Below, piece after piece: positions 10,390 to 18,732 of a stretch of DNA of 26,319 nucleotides. Where the stretch lies: positions 217,377-243,695 of the forward strand of contig BFEA01000006.1 in NCBI GenBank assembly GCA_003427395.1, given 5' to 3'. Numbering within the stretch: the first letter of the stretch is position 1; the number at the start of each line of letters is the position of its first letter. Source of the DNA: Chara braunii. Taxonomy: Eukaryota > Streptophyta > Charophyceae > Charales > Characeae. A model generated the notes under the pieces. It worked only from the letters and a program-made list of their open reading frames with translations, did no database searches and was not told the DNA's origin. A program made the position numbers and the translations under genes.

Positions 10390-10675
10390 TTAACAGCTAC
10401 ACTGCAAGGTGTTGCAGTGAAGGGATTGGAGTGACGTTGGAGTTGAAGTTAGTTCCGCGATTGTGGACTTGATGATTTGAAGGCTGGTACATCCGGACTT
10501 CGCCACTTTGCAATTTCCTTTGAATGCACGCAATGTGATAGGGAAGTGTGACTGTGCTCCAAAGGATGTGTTCATCCAGGCCATTTTCCGGCCCGTTGTT
10601 TCAAACAGCGTCTGGTGGAAGAAGGGTATTGTGGTGCTGGAAGTCCGCAAAGGTCTCAATTGCACTGAAAGATTA
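10390..10675. other. Protein-like open frames on both strands, strand undecided
   Basis: On the plus strand a stop-to-stop frame from about 10481 to 10675 reads, in part, HPDFATLQFPLNARNVIGK and FRPVVSNSVWWKKGIVVLEV, with no ATG at its start. On the minus strand an overlapping frame of 91 codons (10390-10665) is also open. Only one can be real at most. The plus reading has a mix of hydrophobic and charged residues that looks more like protein, but I recognise no family. It could be an exon or a fragment of a repeat. Confidence 0.3.
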
Positions 10676-10915
10676 TAACCTGGTCTGTGAACAGTGTTCG
10701 CTTGTGATAGTATATCCTGCAGGAATAACCCAGCATGTCCCGCGTGGGTTTGGATGGGAGGTTTGGATACCCGCGTGTTCCGGGGGCAGATTCAGCATTC
10801 CAGGCAGTTTGGAATACACCAGGCGCTGACGGATGCTGCTGCAATATCTTTGCTCCACAATTTGTGGGGAATATTCGTTTGCTGAGTGTGGATGGGATTG
10901 TATAGCAGTGTTGTG

Positions 10916-11206
10916 CTCAACGGGCGAGGAAATTGTGGAAACTTGTCCCACAAAGTTAAATGTCATATTCTCTTTTATTTGGTGGTGGTGGTAGTGATCC
11001 GGTTCTTTTTTCACGTCCCTCTCATGTCTCATCTTGATGAAGCACATAAACCTGGTTCTTGCTCAACAGGCAAGGAAATTGTGGAAACTAGTCCCACGAA
11101 GGTAAATGTCATATTCTCTTTTATTTGGTGGTGGTGGTAGTGATCCGGCTCTTTTTTCGCCTCCCTCTCATGTGTCATCTTGATGAAGCACATAAACCTG
11201 GTTCTT
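10916..11206. repeat. Two tandem copies of a 146-bp unit
   Basis: Copy 1 is 10916-11061 and copy 2 is 11062-11206. Both run from CTCAAC(G/A)GGC(G/A)AGGAAATT, through CATATTCTCTTTTATTTGG and GGTGGTGGTAGTGATCCGG, to AGCACATAAACCTGGTTCTT. They differ at only a few positions, so the duplication is fairly recent. Confidence 0.93.
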
Positions 11207-11702
11207 TCTGCTTGTTTGACCTCCTCTGGGACAGGTGATCTCCTTCCAAGGCGGGGGTGGGGTACAACTGAAAAGTTCTATTCCTCTGTGGTTTTTCCTT
11301 TTCTATACTGTCGTTATAACGGGAACACTGCAGCGGATCTCATGTGACACTCCCGCGACCTGGGCTCCGTGTAGGGAAAATGGTCGGGGGCAAGGCTTGG
11401 GCCCAAGGGAAAACCGCAAAAAATGCAGAGAGTTGTTTTTTTCTCCGTCCATGAGGGGCTGGAGTCTGGTGCGCTGCGGCGGAGGGACGTTGGGTTTAGG
11501 GGCGCACACCTTTTTTCTGCAGCGCACATATTTTTGTATGGATTCAAGCAGGGGCAGCACGCATCGCAGGTGGGGGGGCCTCGTGTTCGAATACGAAGTG
11601 CAGAGTGGCCCCGCACAGGGGAAACTCTACCCCTCTTCAGCCACAGCACAAAGAGAGAGAGGGAGGGGGTCTAACTCAACTTGGTCGACTTGCCGAGTAA
11701 GT
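11207..11702. other. Unassigned stretch with a 178-codon open frame
   Basis: A plus-strand frame from 11235 stays open for 178 codons but runs straight into the antisense of the tRNA at its end, and has no recognisable domain. Overlapping minus-strand frames are also open. I do not accept it as a gene. The stretch may belong with the tRNA to one inserted piece, which I cannot verify by eye. Confidence 0.35.
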
Positions 11703-11773
11703 AGGCTAAGGACGGATTCGAACCATCATTCGTGGATTTGCAGTCCAATACATTACCTTTATGTTACTTAGCC
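11703..11773 (-). tRNA. trnC: tRNA-Cys (GCA), plant mitochondrial type
   Basis: Read on the minus strand from 11773, the sequence folds as a full cloverleaf. The acceptor stem is GGCTAAG with CTTAGCC (7 of 7). The D stem is ACAT/ATGT around the loop AAAGGTA. The anticodon stem is TTGGA/TCCAC (4 of 5), with loop CTGCAAA and anticodon GCA. The variable region is GAAT. The T stem is GATGG/CCGTC around TTCGAAT. The base after the acceptor stem is T, the normal discriminator for tRNA-Cys, and no CCA is encoded. The shape and wording (TAACATAA in the D arm, TTGGACTGCAAATCC) match plant mitochondrial trnC rather than the nuclear or plastid type as I know them. In a nuclear repeat setting this is best explained as a mitochondrial DNA insertion, intact in structure. 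Expression is unknown. Confidence 0.87.
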
Positions 11774-12494
11774 TTTGATTTGATCGATGAAAAAAGAAAG
11801 GTGCAAAGCAACGAGTTTTTCTTCAATTTTTAAAAAATCAAATTCGTGTTTGACTCATCTACGTGGGAGTGCTCTACAATGTTCAGTGGAACTAATACGA
11901 GATAACATGGTGGTGGTTGAAACAGGGCATAACAGAGCACTAAATTTCAGGATTTTTTTTAGGGTCATTATAACAAACGTACCACACCTTTTACGCCAGA
12001 CTTGTAACCAGTCCATAGAGTGGACAACAAATAAACCGACAGCAAAAATAAACAAAAAAAAAAAAGATAAAAGGGGCCTTGAAACCCCAAGGCAAAAGTG
12101 TGTTTTCATGCAAAATTCACTCCTTTTAGTTTTCAGGATTTTCAGGATTTTTCAGGGCTGGCCAAAACAGTTGACTCCAAGACCCCAACAACCACCAAAC
12201 TTGGCACACACAGGCCTTGACCAACCATAGAAAAGGGCGAAAAAAAGAAAAAGAAAAAAGAACTGGAAAAATGATCTCCAATGCGCTTTTCAGGGTTGGG
12301 GTTGTTACCTTGGGGCTGAAAAGTGGGGGTTCCTGTTAACTGCTAATAATGGGGGAGACAGATTTCGCCATGGAACTCGTGACTGTTCACGCACACCGTA
12401 GGGGGAGGGAGAGAGAGGGAGAGAGAGAGAGTTCACCATGGGACGTGAACCTACCGGTTTCGTTTTCACCAGGTGTGTGAATGGAAGTGCACAC

Positions 12495-12537
<43 letters not shown>

Positions 12538-12713
12538 GCGCGACACTACCCGAGTGAGAGACTTAGAGGGAGGGAGTTTGCCATGCCGTGGGAAGCGACC
12601 CGTTTCGTTCTTGCGATGGGGTTGGAACTGATCTCTAGCTTTTTGCGCACATCACACACACAAACACGCACACGCGCACACACACACACACACACACACA
12701 TCCCTAGACACGT
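11774..12713. other. Unassigned stretch with microsatellites
   Basis: No gene is supported. A/T-rich sequence with A runs (about 12052-12065 and 12239-12260) passes into a GA-rich patch at about 12400-12431, a (CA)n(GA)n tract at about 12494-12538 and a (CA)n tract at about 12653-12700. The 147-codon plus frame at 11787-12230 has no family resemblance and biased composition. Confidence 0.5.
12494..12700. repeat. Two CA-rich microsatellites
   Basis: A (CA)n run turning into (GA)n lies at about 12494-12538, and a second, slightly interrupted (CA)n run at about 12653-12700. The second ends 14 bp before the first recognisable codons of the reverse transcriptase relic. Confidence 0.95.
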
Positions 12714-14480
12714 GGCAATGACCCAATTATTGCTGATAATCTTGCTCAGCTACGCGCAGATGGCGCACAGCAGTCATTTCAAGATGCTAAGGGAATCTGT
12801 TTAGAGCCTCGTTCCAAGTACCTACTCAGGCTGCCTCACGAATCGTCAATACATCCTTGAAGCAGCTACAGCGGCACTTCGCCGTTGTACGTGTTGATAA
12901 AACATCACACAATTTGGCAATTTGCTGCAAACACTGGTACGCATATAAGTTATCACAACATCTTGACATTCCCACCGAAGATCAAGCATCGGACTCCATG
13001 GCCAGCATCCTCGATTGGCATGCGCTTTTCAATGATCACTGGGGCTATCGACATACTGATACCCGACCTTACTTCTATTTTGCACTCAAAGCACATAAAT
13101 CCCCACACGCTTTGTCCAATTCTTGGAGTGACACGACGAAACAGTCCTAATCTGCCCCCGGTCAACATTCTGTCGGCCCTTTGTCTCAGGCCTGCATAAT
13201 GGGCCCCCTCACAAGCCCCTTGCAAGTACAAAAATGGCCTCTTGCTCACTTACCTATGCCCTTCAAGGCGTGATCAAATCTTTGCGCAGCAAGGACAATG
13301 AGCTTTACCGAGAAAGTGGTGTGCGACGTTGCTGGATCGTGCAAAGTGCTGAGGAAGTCATTTGGATCTCAAGAAAAATGCACAGTCCCTTCAAGGTTCT
13401 ACGCGACACAGAGCGGACTTCACAACAATGTACACGAACCTGCCACGCGACCGGAGACTTGGTATTGTCCTGAATTTTGTCCGTGAAGCACATGACTGCA
13501 GCGTGGAAGGCCAATAGAAATGTACATGATTGTAGGAGGGCCTCGTCGTGGGGAATGGGTTACTTCACATAGCACAAACACTCTTTCAGTACAACAAACT
13601 GAACAGCATTTGAGGCTTGTAGTCTCAAGTACATATCTGTATACAACAGATGCCACTCTCCGCCATCAAGTGGTCGGTATCCCTATGGGCACTAATGCTG
13701 GTCCAGAAATCGCCAACCTTACGCTCTATTGGGATGAAGCACAGTTCGCCGATGAACTTCGTCAGCAAGACCTGCGTGCGGCGCAAGCATATGCATTCAC
13801 ATATCGGTTCATCGATGACATTCTGTCCTGGCAGACATCCCCGCCCCCTCCTACTTGGTACGGTCTTGAGTGGAAAGACACTAATGAGCAAGTGGCTCAC
13901 GTTTTTCCCTTGGGCCAAGAATCCAAGTACGGTCAGATGGGTACTACGTATGGGTGTATCTGACGAGGCTGAGGGTTGGACATTCCCTGTAATACGTTAT
14001 CCCAATGGATGCTCCAATGCTGCAGCTCATCAGCCTGCAGGTGTACTTGCAGGACAACTAACAAGGTTCAAACATATTTGTAATAATGCTACTGACTTCA
14101 AAGCGCCAGTGACTTCCTTGACATGGCGTATGCTTTAAAGGGGCCATCCTCCTAGTGTCCTAGCCAAAGGCCGGACGACGTATGTGCGTGGCTGGCAACG
14201 CCAACTACCCACTGCCCACTCATGTCAGACGGCTTTCAAACTGGTTTTCTCGGATGGTGCGCTGGGCCGTTGCTCACCCACTGCCGAATGCACACTCGGT
14301 ATACAGAGCCTCGTCCCGACCACATGCAGCAGACCACCACCCGCTTTGGAACACCCTTTCAAACTGGTTTCGTCGGATGGTGCGCTTGGCCATTGCTCAC
14401 CCACTGCCGAATGCGCACTCGGTATACAGAGCCTCGTCCCGACCACATGCAGCAGACCACCGCCCGCACTCGAACACCAA
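12714..14480 (+). pseudogene. Penelope-like retroelement reverse transcriptase relic
   Basis: The coding sequence is broken but can be followed through shifting frames. From 12714 comes GNDPIIADNLAQLRADG. From about 12857 the frame changes and reads FAVVRVDKTSHNLAICC and later YFALKAHKSPH. From about 13255 comes GVRRCWIVQSAEEVIW. From 13413 in another frame comes ADFTTMYTNLPRDRR (RT motif A region). From 13520 come VGIPMGTNAGPEIANL (motif B region) and YRFIDDIL (motif C, with FIDD in place of the usual YxDD). From about 13960 comes FPVIRYPNGCSN, then HQPAGVLAGQLTRFKHICNN. The motif order and wording are those of Penelope-like RTs. At least five frameshifts, plus in-frame stops at 13515-13517 and 14136-14138, show that it is dead. 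No GIY-YIG nuclease was recognised. Confidence 0.82.
14234..14479. repeat. Tandem duplication of 123 bp in the RT tail
   Basis: Copy 1 is 14234-14356 and copy 2 is 14357-14479, each 41 codons long, so the duplication keeps the frame. Both begin TTTCAAACTGGTTT and contain CATTGCTCACCCACTGCCGA or a close variant, then CGGTATACAGAGCCTCGTCC. The translation has repeated AHPLPNAHSVYRASSRPHAA. It lies after the premature stop of the RT relic, so it probably arose in, or survived into, a dead copy. Confidence 0.93.
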
Positions 14481-14689
14481 TTATGGTTGTTGGCGACATG
14501 CCCTCCACACAGCACGACACAGTGGGTCTACCCCCCCCCCGTTACTCCTGCTGAACTGGCAAACGCCAATGTGGATATGCCAGCCCAGCCAAAGAATGGT
14601 CCAACTAATAATTTATACATTGCTGAGGTTGTTGTAGGCGATGGAGGCCAGCATCGGATATTGCTGCGGAAATGGTGGCTCCCTCATCA
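14481..14689. other. Short unassigned link after the RT relic
   Basis: The plus frame that continues from the RT tail stays open and reads TPAELANANVDMPAQPKNG, after a run of ten C at about 14531-14540. It may be the element's C-terminal or 3' part, but there is no recognisable domain. Confidence 0.35.
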
Positions 14690-14819
14690 CTGTCGCCGTC
14701 ACCACCACCACCACCACCATCACCACCTCCTCCTCCACCACCACCATCACCACCCCCTCCTCCACCACCACCATCACCACTACCACCTCCTCCCCCACCA
14801 CCGCCGCCACCACCGCCGG
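14690..14819. repeat. CCA/CCT trinucleotide tract
   Basis: About 130 bp of CCACCA, CATCAC and CTCCTC triplets. Depending on frame it translates as poly-Pro, His-rich or Thr-rich stretches, and as poly-Gly on the minus strand. All of these are artefacts of the repeat. Confidence 0.95.
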
Positions 14820-14899
14820 TATCCCCACTGTCATCGCCACCGGCCACCATCATCATCCCCACCGGCATCTTCTTCTACATCATCCCTCTAGTCATCTAC

Positions 14900-15191
14900 T
14901 ATGAATCCCCCTGGGCGGCGGCCAAGCGCGGCCGAATCCGCGGACGCGGCCAGGCCGCCGACCCCGCTGACGCATCCGCGCGGACGCGCGGCTTTGAGGC
15001 CACGTGGCGGCTACAGCCCCATTTTATTTTATTTTTTTGTTACCCATTATTTAATTCAGGAAAAATATGGTAAATTCGCGTCCGCGGTGCGGACCAAGTC
15101 GGCTGCAGACACGGCTGTATATACGGTCGCCATCCGAGCTGGACCCCGCGGACGTGTCCGCGGGTGTTTCATAGGTCATCTAACCCATCCT
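14900..15191. other. CpG-rich stretch with CCGCGGAC words and a near-perfect palindrome
   Basis: The words GCGGACGCG, CCGCGGACGCGG and CGCGTCCGCGG recur in both orientations between 14935 and 15100. At 15145-15164 there is an inverted repeat with 9-bp arms and a 2-bp centre: CCCGCGGAC, GT, GTCCGCGGG. An A/T-rich patch at about 15015-15070 separates the two GC-rich parts. No gene is seen. Confidence 0.6.
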
Positions 15192-15848
15192 CTACGGCTG
15201 TTTGTTCGTCCCCTTCATATGATTTTTCTTCTCTTTCTTATTTTCCTTCTCTTTCTTCTCTACCCTTTTCGCCATCTCCTCCCTTCTCTACCTTGCCTGA
15301 TTCATCATCTTCCTTATCAAGACATCCTTGATCAGATCAGCCGTCCCGGCGACCTTTTCGTCCAAGGCGTCTATTGTTAAAACGGTCGTTGCAGACACCT
15401 TGTCGGCGGAGGCACTCCCCGTCTCCACCACCATCTCCAAGACAACGACCTTGTTTGTCCATGGATAGTATCAACACTGCGCCCCCAACAGGGGGTCGCG
15501 ATCTGCTCCAACGCCATGACCGCGACCGTACAGAACGGGGACATCGCGCTCAATACGCACTAGCTCAGAATAGTGCATGTTGAGTTCGATGCCAACAGTG
15601 TGGCGACGATTTCTTCGACATGACGGGCCTGTGTGTGCATTGGACATGGGGTGCGGCCGCCTGTGCAGCTTTTGCATGACTGACAGCCACTTTAAATACA
15701 AGCGCGACTGATCGGCCTCCATTACCTGCATCTGACCCACCCATATATCACCCACCCATATCTCCCCACTCATTTCTCGCCCGCCTGACCCCGCATGACC
15801 CCAGCCCCAGTGGTCAATGACCTGCCTTCTGATAATTTTATGGACCCC
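15192..15848 (-). pseudogene. Minus-strand coding relic of unknown family
   Basis: One minus-strand frame stays protein-like for about 218 codons, with only two internal stops (TGA at 15471-15473, TAG at 15288-15290). From the 5' end it reads HWGWGHAGSGGREMSGEIW, then SRLYLKWLSVMQKLHRR, ELVRIERDVPVLYGRGHG, after the first stop VVVLEMVVETGSASADKV and TIDALDEKVAGTADLIKDVL, and after the second stop a strongly charged Lys/Glu tail REEMAKRVEKKEKEN. The alternating charge of the last third suggests a helix or coiled coil. Keeping the same frame through both stops argues for a former gene rather than chance. I do not recognise the family. A gag-like or other repeat-borne protein is possible. Confidence 0.5.
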
Positions 15849-16515
15849 CTAACTGGAGATTACCTCTCTGTGGAGCGTGTACTAGCCAATGCAGTTTCCA
15901 CAAATGGAGGAACCTGATAGAAACAATCAAGACCACATTGAATCTCCGCCTACTGCGCAATCCATATAACTGAATGAACTGCCCCCTACCGCACAACCAG
16001 CAGAATCATATGATATCATGGTGGTTGTGCAAAGTATGTGCTGTCAATGCAAGTCTCCTCGCTTACAACTGTAACCCTTACACAATTTTTGGTTTTGTTG
16101 ATATTGTTTGTTGGATAGAAGAAGAGCACCGTGTTGTATGCCCAGAGGATGACAAACTGGTCCTGGAGTGAGCATATAAGTCTTATTTCTAACATTTATG
16201 GGTAGAAGACTACAACTGCAGCCTGCTCCCCAGAACCTCAAAGATTCGCTCTCTGTATCGACACGATATTTCAACGCTGTGACCTTTGTAGACAATTTAT
16301 GGGTCTTTTGGGACAATGGGGGTAGGGTGCACATGGTAAGTAGCATTAACTCCTATAACCAAGTAGCAAATACTCACTCAATTTGGATTATCCTTCAGGA
16401 ACAATATGTTACTTCACACTCGCAAACGCTTCTGTCTTTGGAGAGCAATCCAAATGCGCAATTACTTCTTTCCCCTGCACATGACCCAGGACTGTCCTCT
16501 CCTTGTGTATATTGA
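15849..16515 (+). other. Exon-like plus-strand stretch, family unknown
   Basis: A frame from ATG 15904 reads MEEPDRNNQDHIESPPTAQ, a stop, then NELPPTAQPAESYDIMVVVQ up to about 16069. A second frame from 16198 to 16515 reads SLSVSTRYFNAVTFVDNLWV, then FWDNGGRVHM. Exactly there lies a consensus donor, ATG|GTAAGT at 16336/16337. A possible acceptor, CCTTCAG, follows at about 16399. A 63-base intron there would keep the frame, and translation would continue EQYVTSHSQTLLSLESNP to a TGA at 16513-16515. The splice signals are suggestive but nothing matches a family I know. It could equally be a repeat fragment. Confidence 0.3.
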
Positions 16516-17058
16516 ACAGATTCTGCTCCAGACAATTAGGGAACGTTGTCGGGACTAATGGGTCCCAAGATAAGCCTTGCTCATTGAGAGGCGGTATACC
16601 GCGGACTTGTGCACGGCAGAGAAAACCGGAGGCAAGAAGGATAGAGAATGTTAAATACTGGCGCTGGGGGACGGGGAGGTTGCCCAGCTCGCCGAAGCCA
16701 CGGGGCCAAGGAAGGATTAGCGGAAAAACAAGCAGCAAGAGACCGAAAGAAAACGACAAAGGCGGTCGTTCCCCCGAAAGGAAGGAGGACTGTCGGGAAA
16801 AGTAATGTCATGGGTCGCGCCCTGCGAGGGGAGAAGAAGGGAGGAGAAGGTAGTAAGTAAGGTGTCGGCGTGTTAAGTCGGAGCCCGGGCCAGGAGGGTC
16901 ACCGGGACGTAACGTCAAGACGGCCAAGGGGCCACGAGCTAAGTAAAAAAACCCGCGTCCGGGGAGAGCGTAGCACGAGACATGAGAAGGACAGAGGGAA
17001 GGAGGCTGCCATGGAGCGGGAAAACGTCGAGGGAGTCCGTGACCACCGGCGGGACCAA
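16516..17058. other. Unassigned purine-rich stretch
   Basis: The sequence is rich in GA and GGGA words. Overlapping Arg/Lys-rich frames are open on the plus strand and Pro/Ser/Leu-rich ones on the minus strand, as expected from base composition alone. No motif or family was seen. Confidence 0.45.
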
Positions 17059-17220
17059 GTGTCAGGGACCACCGGCGGGACAAGTGTCGGGAACCAGCGG
17101 CGGGACGAAGTGTCGGGGACAACCGACGGGACCAAGTGTCGGGGACCACGGGCGTGACATAGTGATTGGACCACCGGCGGGACAAGTACCGGCGGAACGA
17201 ATACGGGCGGGACCACTAGC
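17059..17220. repeat. Short tandem repeat, ~26-bp unit
   Basis: Units begin at about 17059, 17084, 17110, 17136 and 17162, with lengths near 25-26 bp. They share GTGTCGGGGACCACCGGC followed by GGGACCAA, with scattered substitutions, and fade into shorter partial units up to about 17220. The unit is not a multiple of three in most copies, so the open frames across it are not coding. Confidence 0.85.
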
Positions 17221-17323
17221 GAGACTGGTGACGGGGACTAGCATGGGAAAATGACGAGGGTTTGTGATGGCCCAAGGGAAAATTATGGCATGATGTGAAA
17301 TGCAAATAATTAAAGCAAGGCGC

Positions 17324-17350
17324 ACCGTCAAGATCGAGGATCTTGACGGT
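17324..17350. repeat. Perfect 12+3+12 palindrome
   Basis: ACCGTCAAGATC, spacer GAG, GATCTTGACGGT. The arms are perfect reverse complements. A near copy is at 18706-18732 with similar flanks (GCTAGC within about 45 bp on the right), so both belong to one repeated segment. Confidence 0.9.
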
Positions 17351-17608
17351 CATCAATACACTACTAACATGAGCGCTAGCGGGAGCAAGCGGGAGGGCCA
17401 AAAGAAAAAGAAAAGAAAAGGAAACATGGATGTAGGGGCGTGGGAGCAATCTGAAAAATCTCGGATTGATCTCCCGCAAGAAAATGGGGCTAAATGAGCC
17501 TCCATGAGAAAAATAGGCCTTCCGGAGAAAATAGGAATATAGGGGCCTACCACTTGGAAGAGATGGAGGCAAACGGAGGCTCCCATGGGCGTGGAATGAC
17601 CACAAGTG

Positions 17609-17630
17609 CAGTCCGAGAAATAACGGACTG
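17609..17630. repeat. CAGTCCG/CGGACTG hairpin, member 1
   Basis: CAGTCCG, spacer AGAAATAA, CGGACTG. This is the first of five clear members of a recurring short hairpin in this block. The spacer differs between members while the arms are kept. Confidence 0.85.
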
Positions 17631-17710
17631 ACCCTTGGGCATGGGAAGGGCCAAAACTAAGAGAATGAGCCTAGAAAAGGGCCTTAACGGATACTTGACA
17701 CTTGGCATGC

Positions 17711-17736
17711 AAAAAAAAAAAAAAAAAAAAAAAAAA
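17711..17736. repeat. A26 homopolymer
   Basis: A run of 26 A follows GGCATGC. It could be the tail of a retroposed copy or plain slippage. I see no matching target-site duplication by eye. A GA/AAAG-rich run follows at about 17820-17880. Confidence 0.95.
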
Positions 17737-18112
17737 GGGATGTGAGAGAGGATGAGTGAGTTGGCCGTCAGTAGGGAGTGCAGCAAGTAGGGATTGGCAA
17801 ATCTCTACTGTCCACAAGTGGAGGAAAAAGAAAAGAAAAGAAAAAGAAAAGAAAGAAGAAAGGAAAACAAAAGTCAAAAGGGCACTGACAGCCAAAAACG
17901 GCCACCTAGGGGATACATTGGTGACCAGATTCATTATGGCATATGTCGATTACAAAGTTCCTTCATTTTCTCTTAATTTTGCAGAGAAAATAAAAAAAAA
18001 TCAAACCCTCATGCAACCGAAAAATAATGAATTACTTAGGAGTTGACCGTTTTTTTTTCTTTCGATTTGGGGCTTGTTGTGGGGCATTGGGGCTAGGGAA
18101 TTGGCCCCCATG

Positions 18113-18136
18113 GCAGTCCGAGTTGTAACGGACTGC
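18113..18136. repeat. GCAGTCCG/CGGACTGC hairpin, member 2
   Basis: GCAGTCCG, spacer AGTTGTAA, CGGACTGC. The arms are perfect 8-bp reverse complements, followed by ATG. Confidence 0.9.
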
Positions 18137-18163
18137 ATGGGGGAGGCCAAACACTTGTTTTTG

Positions 18164-18197
18164 GTGCATCCGGAGCCAATATTGAGCCCGGATGCAC
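18164..18197. repeat. 10-bp-arm hairpin GTGCATCCGG/CCGGATGCAC
   Basis: Perfect 10-bp arms surround a 14-base spacer AGCCAATATTGAGC. It lies between members 2 and 3 of the CAGTCCG hairpin family. Confidence 0.9.
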
Positions 18198-18274
18198 TCG
18201 AAAATCAAACGCTTCATTTTCTTTTAGCATGGGGCAAGTTGCGGAGCTGTGGGACTAGGAAAATGGCCATGAAT

Positions 18275-18298
18275 GCAGTTCGAGAAATAGCGGACTGC
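18275..18298. repeat. GCAGTTCG/CGGACTGC hairpin, member 3
   Basis: GCAGTTCG, spacer AGAAATAG, CGGACTGC, with one G-T mismatch in the arms, followed by ATG. The spacer is nearly that of member 1. Confidence 0.85.
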
Positions 18299-18705
18299 AT
18301 GAGGATGCCTAGGCCGAGGGGAAATGGGCCGCGGCATGGCCAGAGGGCTAGAAAATGGTGTCGCAGGCATAGGAAAAGTTGGGGCGGTAAAAGGTGACCT
18401 CAAGATGAGATCTCACGGCCAAGGAAAATTGGCACGTGCATGGCACCCAAGAAAGAAGTATTGGGACTGTTGGGGGCAATGGGGTTCCAAAATAAAAATG
18501 GGAGACCGCCCGGGAAGTTGTCGGGGACCAAGTGAGCCCAAATAATACAAGTCGAAAAATGGGACGAGCGTCTGCGGCACCGCCGGCGGGGCAAAAAAAA
18601 TAAATTAAAAAAAATGGGATTACTACGAGGAAGTGGCGGGGACTTGAGGTGTCCCAAGGAAATAACCACAAGCCAATGTAGGGAGTGGTTGCGCAAGCCA
18701 ACGGC

Positions 18706-18732
18706 GCTGTCAAGATCGAGGATCTTGACGGT
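18706..18732. repeat. Second, diverged copy of the 27-bp palindrome
   Basis: GCTGTCAAGATC, spacer GAG, GATCTTGACGGT. The inner nine pairs are perfect and two of the outer three positions have changed in the left arm only. The spacer and right arm are identical to 17324-17350. Confidence 0.88.

Noticed and set aside
11235-11771. A 178-codon plus-strand open frame
   Set aside because: It overlaps the antisense of the tRNA-Cys, has no domain, and competing frames on the other strand are open too.
14605-15073. Proline-, histidine-, threonine- and glycine-rich open frames
   Set aside because: They are caused by the CCA/CCT triplet tract in every frame and strand.
16808-17331. Overlapping Pro/Val/Arg-rich frames on the minus strand and Gly/Thr/Ser-rich frames on the plus strand
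   Set aside because: They follow the 26-bp tandem repeat; the repeated peptides come from GC-rich repeat units and change frame between units.
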